A stretch of 64,000 nt of DNA from Bdellovibrio sp047344985 (GCF_047344985.1 NZ_CP178861.1:1984001-2048000), one strand, 5' to 3'. Counted from the stretch's first letter, positions 27,188 through 36,598 are shown. Translations and numbers: made by a program. The notes: generated by a model from the sequence alone, not told the origin.

Positions 27188-28795
27188 CTAGCGCGCCCGC
27201 GTGATGCTTGTGTGGAACTCCACTGTTGGGTTTTCGCGTTTAAGCCAGTTTAAATCCCATTCTTGATTTACCAGCACCACAGGGTTGTATTGCAAATCGC
27301 GGAACATATTCGCTCCACCTTTAAGTTCGGCAACGGGTTTTCCTTCAGCCGTTCTTGGCCAACGAGCAACTCCATATGGCAGACGATTGAGTTTTACTTC
27401 CAAATTGTATTCATCTTGCAAGCGACGCAAAAGAACCTCGAATTGAAGTTCACCGACCGCACCAATGATTGGATCTTGTGGACCAACGATAGGATCAATG
27501 AATAATTGAATCGCACCTTCTTCGGATAAGTGATTCAACGCCTCTTGCATTTTCTGACGTTTCAAAGCATCACGTACTGAAAGACGGCCAAAAAGTTCTG
27601 GCGCAAATTTTGGAATATCTTCGAAGTGAATTTTACCTGAAGCATAGACACAATCACCAATAGCGAAGTTTCCTGTATCCCCCACGCCCACGATATCGCC
27701 GGCGTAAGCATCATCGACAGTTTCTTTATCGGCTGCGACGAACTGACTCGCATAAGACAAACGCAATTCTTTGTCGTGACGAGAGTGCTTTACTTTCATG
27801 CCGCGCTCAAACTTCCCTGAGCAAATACGAATAAAGGCAATGCGGTCTCTGTGACGCTTATCCATATTGGCTTGGATTTTAAATACAAAGCCCGTGAAGT
27901 TCGCGTCACACGGATCAATTTCTTTATCGTCCTTCGTATGACGCGCTTGTGGGCCTGGCGCATACTGAGTGAAGAATTTAAGGAACGTGTCCACACCGAA
28001 GTTTTGTTTCGCAGAACCAAATGTCACCGGAGAAATCGTACCGTCGAGGAACTCATTCACATCAAACGGTGGAAGAGCGCCTTCGATAAGGTCCAACTCT
28101 TCAAGCACTTGATCTGCGGACTCTTTGTCGAGGTATTGATAAAGAATCTGGTCGTCTTTGCCTTTTTCAAATGGAATGATTTTGTAGTCTTCCACTTCTT
28201 CACGGCGTTGATCGTAAATCCAAATCTCTTTTGTCAGACGGTTGTAGATACCACGGAAACGCTGACCGATACCTAAGGGCCATGTCACCGGGTAGCATTG
28301 CATATTCAGCGTTTTTTCAACTTCATCAATCAAAGTGAGAGGATCTTTACCTTCACGGTCAAGCTTGTTCACGAACGTGAAAATAGGAACTTTGCGCAGA
28401 CGGCAGACTTCATAAAGTTTTTTCGTACGTTCCTCAACTCCCTTGGCAACGTCGATCAACATGCAGGCAGAATCCACCGCCATCAAAACGCGGTAGGTAT
28501 CCTCAGAGAAGTCTTTATGTCCCGGAGTATCGAGAAGGTTTACACGCAAGCCCTCAAAATCGAACGTCATCACAGAAGACGTGATCGAGATCCCCTTTTC
28601 CCGCTCCATCGCCATCCAGTCCGAAGTCACAGCTTTACTTCCCTGCTTCCCCTTCACTTCTCCGGTCTCGTGGATCACGCCACCGTGATAAAGCAATTTT
28701 TCGGTCAAAGTCGTCTTACCCGCATCCGGATGCGAAATAATGGCAAAAGTACGACGGCGTTGGATTTCTTTCTGAACCTGAGGTGTGGCGAGCAT
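27188..28795 (-). CDS. prfC: Peptide chain release factor 3
   Basis: GTPase that removes RF1/RF2 from the ribosome after termination. 535 residues. G1 SHPDAGKTTL, switch region KGISITSSVM, G3 DTPGHKDFSEDTYR and G4 FVNKLDREGKDP are intact, and the RF3-specific C-terminal part (VGAVGELQFEVLLRRLQDEYN) is present. AAAGGAA precedes the ATG. Transcribed divergently from trhO. Confidence 0.97.
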   Translation of the reverse strand: MLATPQVQKEIQRRRTFAIISHPDAGKTTLTEKLLYHGGVIHETGEVKGKQGSKAVTSDWMAMEREKGISITSSVMTFDFEGLRVNLLDTPGHKDFSEDTYRVLMAVDSACMLIDVAKGVEERTKKLYEVCRLRKVPIFTFVNKLDREGKDPLTLIDEVEKTLNMQCYPVTWPLGIGQRFRGIYNRLTKEIWIYDQRREEVEDYKIIPFEKGKDDQILYQYLDKESADQVLEELDLIEGALPPFDVNEFLDGTISPVTFGSAKQNFGVDTFLKFFTQYAPGPQARHTKDDKEIDPCDANFTGFVFKIQANMDKRHRDRIAFIRICSGKFERGMKVKHSRHDKELRLSYASQFVAADKETVDDAYAGDIVGVGDTGNFAIGDCVYASGKIHFEDIPKFAPELFGRLSVRDALKRQKMQEALNHLSEEGAIQLFIDPIVGPQDPIIGAVGELQFEVLLRRLQDEYNLEVKLNRLPYGVARWPRTAEGKPVAELKGGANMFRDLQYNPVVLVNQEWDLNWLKRENPTVEFHTSITRAR

Positions 28796-28872
28796 TTTTG
28801 TTCCTTTAAAGGCTTCTTTTTACTTGGGAAATCCAAAGCTTACAAGGTATTGCCGCCCCGCATAGATAATAC

Positions 28873-28901
28873 TTGATTCCTTTTCTTCAGAACCTTATAA
28901 C
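28873..28901 (+). promoter_or_regulatory. Sigma-70 promoter for trhO
   Basis: TTGATT and TATAAC with a 17-base spacer, placing the start of transcription near 28908, about 55 bases before the ATG. Confidence 0.55.
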
Positions 28902-28962
28902 CACAGACGAACTTTCAACTCCCCTGGGTTTGGAGCCCTGGATGGACAACTGAGGTGACAAT

Positions 28963-30000
28963 ATGTCTTCGACTTCGGCCTATTATGTTACGGCTTACTA
29001 CAAATTTCAAAAACTTACGAACCTAGAGCAAATCCAAAAAGATCTCGAAACAAAAGCAGATGAACTCAACGTCAAAGGTCTTGTGATCTTGGGTGAAGAG
29101 GGCTTTAACTCCACATGTGCGGCTTCTTCGGTGGAGTCTTTCAATGCTTGGAAGCTGTTTATTCGTGACTATTTCTCAGCTCCCAATTTGTTTTTCAAAG
29201 ACTCTGAATCCGAGAAAGCTCCGTTTCGCCGTTTTAAAGTCAAAATCCGCGAAGAGATCGTAACAACAGGAATCCCTGAGATGATGCCTCCTGAGGGAAA
29301 AAATCATCATCTTACTCCGACCGAATGGAACCGTGTTTTGAAAGAAGAAAATGATTATGTGATGATCGATACTCGCAATTGGTACGAGTATAAAATCGGA
29401 ACTTTCAAAGGTGCTTTAAATCCGAACATTGAAAAGTTCACGGATTTTCCTCAGTACATCGAGAGCCAAGGAATTTCCAAAGATAAAAAAATGCTGATCT
29501 TCTGCACGGGCGGTATTCGCTGTGAAAAAGGCATTTTGGAACTGCAAAAACAAGGTTACGACAATGTTTTCCAGTTGGACGGCGGTATTATCAACTACAT
29601 GAAAGAATACCCGAACGATCAATTCGAGGGAGAATGCTTCGTGTTCGATCACCGTGTGGCTTTGGATCAAAATCTTCAGCCCTCAACGAAGTACGGCCTT
29701 TGCCCGCACTGTGGTCAGCCTTCTGAAGTTAAAATTTCATGCAAGCGCTGTGACTCGGAAGAACTGATTTGCGTGGAGTGTTCAGAGCTTGAGTTTAAGA
29801 AAGACACTTGCTCTAAGAACTGTGCTCATCAATACAAACTTCATCCGGGCAAAAAAGGTCCAAAACAAGTAGTGCCTTTTGAAATCGAAAAGTTAAAAGC
29901 TGAGGGTGCTGATGAAATTCCCACGATCCGCGTTTCTAAAACGAAGATCGTCACTGTGAATGAAAAAGGCGAATCTCAAACTGTCACAGCGAAAAACTAA
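28963..30000 (+). CDS. trhO: tRNA uridine(34) hydroxylase TrhO (rhodanese family)
   Basis: 345 residues of the YceA/TrhO family, which hydroxylates U34 of tRNAs in an O2-dependent way. N-terminal acylphosphatase-like domain (about 1-100), then a rhodanese domain with the catalytic Cys in FCTGGIRCEKG (about residue 180). Two Cys-rich clusters follow (CPHCGQ and CKRC...CVEC...CSKNC), which probably bind zinc, as in the longer form of the family. GAGG upstream of the ATG. Its stop codon overlaps the convergent gene within a perfect hairpin. Confidence 0.93.
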   Translation: MSSTSAYYVTAYYKFQKLTNLEQIQKDLETKADELNVKGLVILGEEGFNSTCAASSVESFNAWKLFIRDYFSAPNLFFKDSESEKAPFRRFKVKIREEIVTTGIPEMMPPEGKNHHLTPTEWNRVLKEENDYVMIDTRNWYEYKIGTFKGALNPNIEKFTDFPQYIESQGISKDKKMLIFCTGGIRCEKGILELQKQGYDNVFQLDGGIINYMKEYPNDQFEGECFVFDHRVALDQNLQPSTKYGLCPHCGQPSEVKISCKRCDSEELICVECSELEFKKDTCSKNCAHQYKLHPGKKGPKQVVPFEIEKLKAEGADEIPTIRVSKTKIVTVNEKGESQTVTAKN

Positions 30001-30011
30001 TTTTTCGCTGT
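29986..30011. terminator. Bidirectional terminator containing both stop codons
   Basis: Perfect 11-bp stem (ACAGCGAAAAA/TTTTTCGCTGT) with a 4-base loop CTAA in which the stop codons of trhO and the opposite gene overlap. Short A and T runs flank the loop inside the stem. Confidence 0.65.
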
Positions 30012-30968
30012 CGGCTCCTTCTGCGCTTTTTGAATATCCTTGGCAAAAAGTTTCACAACCCAAGTGTCGTTGATCGTCACTTGGGAATTTGAAAGATTCA
30101 GTTTCACTTTTGAGCGGTAATTCGGATCATAGCCGATGGATTTTGGATCAATTCCGGCATCTCCTAAAAACTTCAGCATTTCTTTTGAAGCTTCATCGGC
30201 ATTATAGACACCATCGTCAGTCACATTCTTTTCCATATCTTCGCAAAAAGTTAACGTAGCAGCGTCTTTGGCAAGAGCTGGTTTTTGAGCAACAGCTTTC
30301 GCCAAATGATGAAGGTTGTAGGTTTTTTGTAAGATGACATCCATATCGTCTTTGTGATCTTTTAAGAAATCTCCAGCGCGATAGATTTCATAGTAGAATT
30401 CGGCCTTTTTAAGAATCCCGACGTCTTTTGTTTCTTCAGCCTTCATGATCATCTCGACCACGGACTGCATGCCTGGCGCGCGGAAAATGTAGCGCAGAAT
30501 CGGAGCCGCTGTTTCGACCAACGGATCTTTTTTGTCTTGAGCTAATGACTCAAAGAAATATTTTGCAGACGCATTTTCAGGATCACGCAAGAAATGGCTT
30601 TCAGAGGCCTGCGCTAAATTACGGCAGCCTTCAATCATGGGCTTGCGAGGATCCGCAAAATCCTCAAGAAGAACTTTAGCTGTGTCAGAGGCAAGCTTCT
30701 CTTTGGGAGTCGATGCTTGTTGTGCAGGATTTGCTTCAGTTTGATTGGTATCCACTTCTTCAGTCGCTGCCTCTTTGTTTTCAACGGCGGCCGCTGTTTG
30801 GCTCGCGGAGGCCACAGAAGATTTTTTCAATGCTGGAGGCGTGAGAGATTGTTTTATATCAAAAGCCGAAGGCAGTTTTGAAAGTCCCCAAAACAACAAT
30901 CCGCCAAGGATCAGAACAATAACGGCCAAAGAAATGGAAAGAATTTTTAAAATATTTTTCCCGTTCAT
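29997..30968 (-). CDS. Membrane-anchored protein of unknown function
   Basis: 323 residues from the ATG at 30968 (AGGAG six bases upstream). One N-terminal membrane anchor (about 7-29), a low-complexity Ala/Glu/Thr linker (about 45-95), then a helical, charged domain (about 100-310) with three Cys. It probably projects into the periplasm. No family recognised. Confidence 0.6.
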   Translation of the reverse strand: MNGKNILKILSISLAVIVLILGGLLFWGLSKLPSAFDIKQSLTPPALKKSSVASASQTAAAVENKEAATEEVDTNQTEANPAQQASTPKEKLASDTAKVLLEDFADPRKPMIEGCRNLAQASESHFLRDPENASAKYFFESLAQDKKDPLVETAAPILRYIFRAPGMQSVVEMIMKAEETKDVGILKKAEFYYEIYRAGDFLKDHKDDMDVILQKTYNLHHLAKAVAQKPALAKDAATLTFCEDMEKNVTDDGVYNADEASKEMLKFLGDAGIDPKSIGYDPNYRSKVKLNLSNSQVTINDTWVVKLFAKDIQKAQKEPTAKN

Positions 30969-31058
30969 ACTCACTCCTCTTGAGTGAGCTCACTCAACCA
31001 TGGATTTTTAGAATTGGCAATGGATCCAGTGCGAGGAGCTAAGAACTCCTCGCTGGCT

Positions 31059-31556
31059 TTATTGAAAATACTGCGCCCCTTTGCCTTGCAAACTGGAAAT
31101 GTCACCGGCGTTTTCGTATTTCGTTAATTCATCTTTAACAGACTGCACTCCTGGAACCTCTTCCACGCAACTGATGAGTTCTTCGACTTCATGTTGCAGA
31201 ATAGGACCCGAAAGGGTTACGACTCCATCAAGCACAGAGACTTTGACAGCACGAGCGTGACTCACCTTACGTCCAAACGCGGATCTCACGCGCTTTTCAA
31301 GAAGAGTGTCGCTGACCTCTTCTTGCCTGCGGTGACGCTCGAACTCTTTTTTAACTCCGAGAGCTTGGTTTTTAAGATTCGTCGAAAGCTTCTCACCTCG
31401 ACTTCGTATCCTTTTTGTTAAACTAAAGAACTTGTCACGAACCACAGCCCGCCTTTGGTTGCCTCTTGTCGGATCTAAAAAGTACATTGCTGCCGCTCCC
31501 ACAGAAGCACCAATAAGCAGACCTATGAAACCATATGATTTATTTTCTGTTTTCAT
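31059..31556 (-). CDS. BON-domain protein with N-terminal membrane segment
   Basis: 165 residues. The N-terminus has one Gly-rich membrane segment (GFIGLLIGASVGAAAMYFLDP), YtxH-like, followed by a basic coiled region and a BON domain (about 85-150: LEKRVRSAFGRK, VSVLDGVVTLSGPIL, VEEVPGVQSVKDELT). BON domains bind membranes or other surface molecules. A stress-envelope role is likely from family knowledge. Start codon with GAGGAG upstream. Confidence 0.8.
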   Translation of the reverse strand: MKTENKSYGFIGLLIGASVGAAAMYFLDPTRGNQRRAVVRDKFFSLTKRIRSRGEKLSTNLKNQALGVKKEFERHRRQEEVSDTLLEKRVRSAFGRKVSHARAVKVSVLDGVVTLSGPILQHEVEELISCVEEVPGVQSVKDELTKYENAGDISSLQGKGAQYFQ

Positions 31557-31718
31557 ATTCGCTCCTCACTCCGGTGACCTCTGTGATGAATTTTGAAGCA
31601 AAACGGAAGGTGTCGGCAGTACTGATCTGCATTTTCGGAAAGAATCAAAGCAGAGTTCTTGTTTCTTTCGACATATATTTTGATACGCGGTATTATCTTA
31701 GAAAAAGAAATATAGCCA

Positions 31719-31747
31719 TTGACCCAAGGGTTCTTTGCACATATACC
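31719..31747 (+). promoter_or_regulatory. Sigma-70 promoter of the initiator tRNA
   Basis: TTGACC and TATACC, spacer 17 bases. The expected transcription start is near 31754, nine bases before the mature tRNA 5' end. Confidence 0.7.
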
Positions 31748-31762
31748 TATATTTCAATTTAT

Positions 31763-31839
<77 letters not shown>

Positions 31840-31841
31840 AT

Positions 31842-31873
31842 AAAGGCTCGATGGTAAACCATCGGGCCTTTTC
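31842..31873 (+). terminator. Terminator after tRNA-fMet
   Basis: Stem AAGGCTCGATGG/CCATCGGGCCTT, loop TAAA, followed by TTCC and T-rich bases. It separates the tRNA from metG. Confidence 0.7.
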
Positions 31874-31948
31874 CATTTTCAGGGCTTTGATCTCTCTTCG
31901 TTGCCACATTCGTGTATTTTAGCTAAATTAGAGCTTTTAGGGGTCACT

Positions 31949-33895
31949 ATGCAGCCAGGATCAAAACCAGAAAATAAATTCGCTCCGCCGACTGATGTGA
32001 AGTCAGTTCTGAATATGTACAAAAAACCAAAGAAAGTCGTGGTGACTGCGGGTATGCCGTATGCCAACGGACCTTTGCATTTGGGACATCTTGCGGGAGC
32101 CCACGTTCCTGCGGATATTTATGCACGCTGGATGCGCATGTTGATTGGCGACGAGAATGTCCTTTTCGTTAACGGAAATGATGATCACGGCTCTACAAGT
32201 GAAGTGGCCGCGGTTAAAGCGGGAAAAACAATTCGTGAGTTTATCGACACGATTCACGAACAACAAAAAGATACTCTCAAAAAATATTCTATCCGCACGG
32301 ATGTTTTCACGGGCACTTCCCGTCCGGAAACATATCCCCTGCATGAAGCGTATTCTCAAGATTTCTTGCGCCGTCTTTTCAAAAACGGAATGCTGGAAAA
32401 ACGTATCACGAAGCAATGGTACGATCCGAAGATGAATCGTTTCCTTCAAGATCGTTTCGTGCGCGGGACTTGTCCTAATTGCGGCAACACGGAAGCTTAC
32501 TCTGATGAGTGCGATGCATGCGGAACGCAATTTGATCCAAGCACCCTAAAAGATCCTCGCAGTCAATTGAGCGATGCAATTCCTGAGTTGAGAGACACCG
32601 CTCACTGGTGGCTTGATATGTGGAAAGTCGCTGATCCTTTGAAAACATGGATTGAGACTAAAACAAAAGCGTGGCGTTCAGCGGTGATTCAAGAAGTGAC
32701 GAACACCGTTCTTATCGGCTGCCGCTTTGAAAATGTTCATGAGGCAAAATACAAAGAGATCAAGGACACTCTTCCTAAGCACAAATCACGTTATGTGGCT
32801 GGAAAAAAAGTAGAATGCCTTTTTGAAAACAAGGCCGAGTTGGCAACGGCTCAAGCTGCTCTTGAATCTCACGGCATTCCGTCTGTCGTCACAGATAAAT
32901 GGGGTTACCGCCCGATCACTCGTGACGTGTCTTGGGGTATTCCCGTTCCAGCGGAGCTTGATCCAGACATGAAAGGCAAAACACTTTATGTGTGGCCGGA
33001 TTCTTTGATCGCTCCGATTGTTTTCACGCAAGTGGCTCTGGAACAATCAGGTCGCAAGAAAGAACAATACAAAGATTTCTGGTGTGATCCGGAGGCGACG
33101 GTTGTTCAGTTCCTTGGACAAGACAACGTGTTCTTCTACGTGATCATGCAAGGGGCTATGTGGTTGGGACACACCGATCATCCGCTGCAACTGCCACAAA
33201 AAGGCGATTTGCAAATGACGGAAATCTTAAGCTGCTACCACTTGATGGTGAACGGCGAAAAAATGAGTAAGTCGACGGGGAATTTCTATACTGGTGATCA
33301 ACTGATTGAGATGGGATATTCTCCGGATCAGGTTCGTTATTTCTTAGCACTTTTAAGCTTGCCGGTGAAAGCTTCAAACTTTGATTTCGAGCACTTCGCT
33401 GAGAGAAATAAATTCTTAGCAGGTCCCATGAATGCGGCATTTGAGAAACCTATCTCTGCTTGTCACTCGAAATACGATGGCAAGGTCCCTGAAGGTAAAT
33501 TGATTGGTAAAGCAGAAGCCGAAACGGTGAAGCTAGTACAAATGTATTTGCGCTCAATGCAAAAGGGCGACTATTCGACATTGCTCGGGCAAATTGAAAA
33601 CTACGCGCGACAAATCAACTCTCTTTTCACTCAGTACAAGCCGCACGATGACCGTGCGCCTGAAGCGGAAAGAAAAGATGCTCTTTACACGTGCTTCTAC
33701 GTTTTAAAGAACTTGATGATTATGCTGAATCCTTTTGTTCCAGAGACGATGAATGAACTTCGTAAATCTTTGAACCTACCTGAAAGCGTTTTACGCGCTG
33801 AAGAACTTGGAACAGGAATTCCTGCGGGTCATGTGATTGAAGCAAAAAGAACGTACTTCCCTGCTGTCGCAGAAACAGAAACGTCGGGTTCATAA
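31949..33895 (+). CDS. metG: Methionyl-tRNA synthetase
   Basis: 648 residues from the ATG at 31949, which follows AGGGG. Charges tRNA-Met and the initiator. HIGH-type motif HLGH at about residue 44 and KMSKS at about 437. The zinc-binding knuckle CPNC...CDAC is at about 175-192. Compared with E. coli MetG, about 65 residues (roughly 250-315) are inserted before the GWGIPVP-like segment, here SWGIPVPAELD. The C-terminal EMAP-II tRNA-binding domain is missing. The stop codon is within a hairpin. The initiator tRNA gene lies 110 bases upstream. Confidence 0.95.
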   Translation: MQPGSKPENKFAPPTDVKSVLNMYKKPKKVVVTAGMPYANGPLHLGHLAGAHVPADIYARWMRMLIGDENVLFVNGNDDHGSTSEVAAVKAGKTIREFIDTIHEQQKDTLKKYSIRTDVFTGTSRPETYPLHEAYSQDFLRRLFKNGMLEKRITKQWYDPKMNRFLQDRFVRGTCPNCGNTEAYSDECDACGTQFDPSTLKDPRSQLSDAIPELRDTAHWWLDMWKVADPLKTWIETKTKAWRSAVIQEVTNTVLIGCRFENVHEAKYKEIKDTLPKHKSRYVAGKKVECLFENKAELATAQAALESHGIPSVVTDKWGYRPITRDVSWGIPVPAELDPDMKGKTLYVWPDSLIAPIVFTQVALEQSGRKKEQYKDFWCDPEATVVQFLGQDNVFFYVIMQGAMWLGHTDHPLQLPQKGDLQMTEILSCYHLMVNGEKMSKSTGNFYTGDQLIEMGYSPDQVRYFLALLSLPVKASNFDFEHFAERNKFLAGPMNAAFEKPISACHSKYDGKVPEGKLIGKAEAETVKLVQMYLRSMQKGDYSTLLGQIENYARQINSLFTQYKPHDDRAPEAERKDALYTCFYVLKNLMIMLNPFVPETMNELRKSLNLPESVLRAEELGTGIPAGHVIEAKRTYFPAVAETETSGS

Positions 33896-33904
33896 CCCGA
33901 CGTT
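33880..33904. terminator. Bidirectional terminator at the metG 3' end
   Basis: Perfect 11-bp stem (AACGTCGGGTT/AACCCGACGTT) with a 3-base loop, including the metG stop and touching the stop of the convergent gene. There is no clean T-tract, so termination strength is uncertain. Confidence 0.5.
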
Positions 33905-34562
33905 AGCGAGTTCCCGGTCTTGCGGGTGCCGATGATGATGTCGGCGCTTTCTTCACACAGGAAGCCACACTGGGAGCTTTGTCCGTCAGTCTAAAAACAC
34001 AGTCATCAAATTTTTCACCCATAGAGCGTTCATCGATACACGCTCTTTTAATTTTTTGCACATCCACTTGGCGATCGCGAATGGCATTGATGCAGGGTTT
34101 TGCATAGTGAAGTCTTTCCTCATTGGCCTCAAGGCAAAACTTAAAACCTTCAGAATCAAAACTCGACTCCACTTGGGCTAGGTAATCAAGGCACTTCTTA
34201 ACGCTGCTGAGATTGTTTTCATGAACTTTCTTGCAGGCCTCAACGTAGGTAAATGGATAATCGCGGCCGCTTAGGTTTTTCACACATTCGACAAATTCTC
34301 CTAGATTGCTTTTACCCTGGCAATAGTCAAAAGCTCCTTGCGTAAGAAGGGATTTTCCGATGACTTCATTGCAGACCGCTTTGGTCGGCATTGTGAGCAT
34401 CCCCGTCGGATCACATTTTTTCTTTAACTCTGTAAGAGACGATTCGTTCAGTTGATGCGCTTTGATCTCAGGCGCTTGACCACCAATGATTTCATTAGCT
34501 TGTACTGAAAGACTTAATCCGAAGATAGAAGCGACAAATAGACTTTTAAGAGAAGATGTCAT
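33903..34562 (-). CDS. Secreted Cys-rich protein
   Basis: 219 residues from the ATG at 34562 (GGGAG upstream). Signal peptide (MTSSLKSLFVASIFGLSLSVQA), then a helical domain with Cys spaced regularly (KKCDP, AVCNE, DYCQG, VECVK, EACKK, KKCLD, KFCLE, KPCIN, RACID, DDCVF, ASCVK), which suggests several disulfides. A VKOR-DsbA fusion elsewhere in the window could form them. The tail is low-complexity. No family recognised. Confidence 0.6.
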   Translation of the reverse strand: MTSSLKSLFVASIFGLSLSVQANEIIGGQAPEIKAHQLNESSLTELKKKCDPTGMLTMPTKAVCNEVIGKSLLTQGAFDYCQGKSNLGEFVECVKNLSGRDYPFTYVEACKKVHENNLSSVKKCLDYLAQVESSFDSEGFKFCLEANEERLHYAKPCINAIRDRQVDVQKIKRACIDERSMGEKFDDCVFRLTDKAPSVASCVKKAPTSSSAPARPGTR

Positions 34563-34708
34563 GCAAGAACTCCCGCCACTCATTTATCGGCGTTTTGAAG
34601 TTCTTTTTTAAAAGCGATTTGCGACGGAAGCCGTGTCTTTGTCTTAAACTGAGACACTCCAAATAATTTCCGTCGCTAGGTGGACTTATTTCGTTATAAA
34701 AATCTGAT

Positions 34709-35017
34709 TTAGTAGTCTTGCAAGCCTAAGAGCTCTTTGCAAATCTCCATTTGGCGGTTGATTTCTTCAATGGCGCGATTGAGTTTCAGCTCTTCCCGCT
34801 CGTCGAGTTCGTTCTCCAGTGCGGCCAAAACGATGGGATGTTTCTTAAGCCAAGCACCCTGCCGTGAAGCATAGTTTTCTGGAACTCCCGAGCGCAAAGC
34901 CGCAAGTCTTGCGTCGCGATCTTTTAAATACTCAGCGATAAATTTCAAAGTTTCTAGAGTCAGAACTTTTTTGTGGGCTTTTAATCTTTGCGAGAAACCC
35001 ATTTGACGAATGCGCAT
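34709..35017 (-). CDS. Terminase-small-subunit-like DNA-binding protein
   Basis: 102 residues. Residues about 20-70 follow the helix-turn-helix pattern of phage terminase small subunits (Terminase_2 type): LTLETLKFIAEYLKDRDARL, then AALRSG, then ASRQGAWLKKHPIVLAAL. The C-terminal helix is charged. There are no other phage genes nearby, so it is probably a domesticated DNA-binding protein. GAGG lies upstream. The next gene upstream on the same strand ends 11 bases before its start, so they form a pair. Confidence 0.65.
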   Translation of the reverse strand: MRIRQMGFSQRLKAHKKVLTLETLKFIAEYLKDRDARLAALRSGVPENYASRQGAWLKKHPIVLAALENELDEREELKLNRAIEEINRQMEICKELLGLQDY

Positions 35018-35027
35018 GGTTCAACCT

Positions 35028-35960
35028 CTAGATAAAATAATCAAAAACACGATTGGCGATAACAAACTCTTCTTCAAAATCCAGTGGGTCTTCTGGTAAA
35101 TACCACGCTTCTTCAGAGTGCCCTTTGTGTAAAAGAGCGAGTCTTTCCTGCGCTTGCTTCCAGAATCGTTGCTGCCATTGTTGATTGGTATTGATTGTGA
35201 AAAGTTCGCTCAATTCAAGAGCTCTTTTTACTGCATCTTTGTTGATCTTTTTTTGATCCGGCAGAACATAATCCACGGCTTTTAAAATATCCTCGTGGTG
35301 GACTAATTCTAAAACAAGATAAGTCGAATAAAGAAGAGCCTGAATATATTGGCGATATTCTTTCGTGGATTTCTGAAACCACACATCCTCGCCGCCAGGA
35401 CGATAAATAGCCTTAAGACGTTCAAAGACCGGAGAAAGTTTTCGCCCCACTTCGTCGCCCAAGACAAGATCCAGCGTCACCACGATGCTTTCCGCGAAAT
35501 TCAAATAGCGACAGAAATCACGCTGCTCTTTCGGTGCTGGAGGAAGAAGCCTCCAGACGATGCGGTGATTTTGTTCATGAAACAAAGAGATCTCGTTATA
35601 GGAAGAAAGGGATGTCATCATTGCAACGGGATCTACAACTTCCTGAGAGTGATCTTTAAACCACAAAGTCTCTGAAAGAATCGGACTGTAATCGATTTGA
35701 TCTTTGAACAAATCCTGCGCACTTAAAGAGCGCATCGTTGAACATACTTTTGGAGCGAAAGTACCATCAATCGACAAATAGAGCTTACGACTTTCACGGT
35801 AAATAGGACTCAGAGAAAGCAATTGTTGATCTAACGGATATTCCGCCAAAACCAAGCTGTCATACTTTTTCGAAACTGGAACCGCAAAGGCTGTATTCAA
35901 GTCTTTGAGAAAATGTTTAAGTTCCGTGTCGTCGCTGGATTTTTGGGTCTTTTTTGCCAT
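35028..35960 (-). CDS. Unknown protein with a possible HExxH zinc site
   Basis: 310 residues, helical, no signal peptide or membrane segment. Residues 128-132 read HEQNH, an HExxH motif in a mostly buried context (SLFHEQNHRIVW), and a Glu follows at about 158 (NFAESIV), the spacing seen in some gluzincins. This makes a metallopeptidase possible but unproven. Immediately upstream of, and probably co-transcribed with, the terminase-like gene. No family recognised. Confidence 0.55.
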   Translation of the reverse strand: MAKKTQKSSDDTELKHFLKDLNTAFAVPVSKKYDSLVLAEYPLDQQLLSLSPIYRESRKLYLSIDGTFAPKVCSTMRSLSAQDLFKDQIDYSPILSETLWFKDHSQEVVDPVAMMTSLSSYNEISLFHEQNHRIVWRLLPPAPKEQRDFCRYLNFAESIVVTLDLVLGDEVGRKLSPVFERLKAIYRPGGEDVWFQKSTKEYRQYIQALLYSTYLVLELVHHEDILKAVDYVLPDQKKINKDAVKRALELSELFTINTNQQWQQRFWKQAQERLALLHKGHSEEAWYLPEDPLDFEEEFVIANRVFDYFI

Positions 35961-36004
35961 ACGCAGAGATTAAAGTCTTTTGTCCTGGCTGGCAATCACT
36001 GACG

Positions 36005-36598
36005 TCACAAACCCAACGAAGGCGTATCGGCTCTATTTGGAATCTCGTAGTGTCTTGGTGCCGTTTTTAAAGCTACTAGAAAGTCGTTTACAAATTCGTC
36101 GACATCTTGCCAGTTTGTGTATTCGTAGTCGCGAGCTGTGTCTGTGTCGGAGCCTTCTTGTTTAGCGATTCGTTTCATGATGTTTTTTATGAACCAGTTG
36201 TATTTTGAATACTTCAATCCACCGGCAAAAATACGCCACTGTTGAGGACACCATCCTGTTTTTTTAAAAAAACCTTGAACGATTTCTCTCTCTTCCTTTT
36301 TTGCTTTTGGTGTATTTTCTAAGATTCCCAAACAGACAGAGAAAAAGGCGGAAGTCGTCTCATTTAAAATATCCGCGTGGTGATGAGCCCACTCTTGAAG
36401 CTTGTGTGGAAAGCCTCTAGCGTAAACAGCGCCTCCGATAATCACTCCGTCATATTTAGCTAAGCCCACGATCTCTTTTTGGTGATCTTCTAGAACGTCC
36501 GTTTCAATTCCTGTGTTTCTGATTTTGTTGGCTATATATTGAGCTATTTTTTGGGTTTGCCCGTATTTAGATTCATAGACGATAAGCACTCGAGCCAT
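36005..36598 (-). CDS. Flavodoxin-fold protein (HemG-like)
   Basis: 197 residues from the ATG at 36598, which has GGAGG six bases upstream; a longer frame from 36697 is less likely. MARVLIVYESKYGQTQKIAQYIA is the FMN-phosphate loop and VIIGGAVYARGFP is the second flavin-binding region. The C-terminal part (IFAGGLKYSKYNWF, IMKRIAKQEG, TNWQDVDEF) matches menaquinone-type protoporphyrinogen oxidase HemG. No haem genes are adjacent, so a general flavodoxin role is also possible. Confidence 0.8.
   Translation of the reverse strand: MARVLIVYESKYGQTQKIAQYIANKIRNTGIETDVLEDHQKEIVGLAKYDGVIIGGAVYARGFPHKLQEWAHHHADILNETTSAFFSVCLGILENTPKAKKEEREIVQGFFKKTGWCPQQWRIFAGGLKYSKYNWFIKNIMKRIAKQEGSDTDTARDYEYTNWQDVDEFVNDFLVALKTAPRHYEIPNRADTPSLGL

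Noticed and set aside
28298..28876. 192-codon plus-strand open frame
   Set aside because: Antisense to prfC. The minus-strand product matches RF3 from end to end.
31842..31948. T-box or S-box style leader before metG
   Set aside because: Only the tRNA terminator hairpin is present. No T-box or SAM riboswitch core motifs can be found in 107 bases.
32003..32530. 175-codon minus-strand open frame
   Set aside because: Antisense to metG and without a site; shadow frame.
34709..35017. Prophage remnant
   Set aside because: Only the terminase-like gene resembles phage. No integrase, portal, capsid or attachment repeats are nearby.
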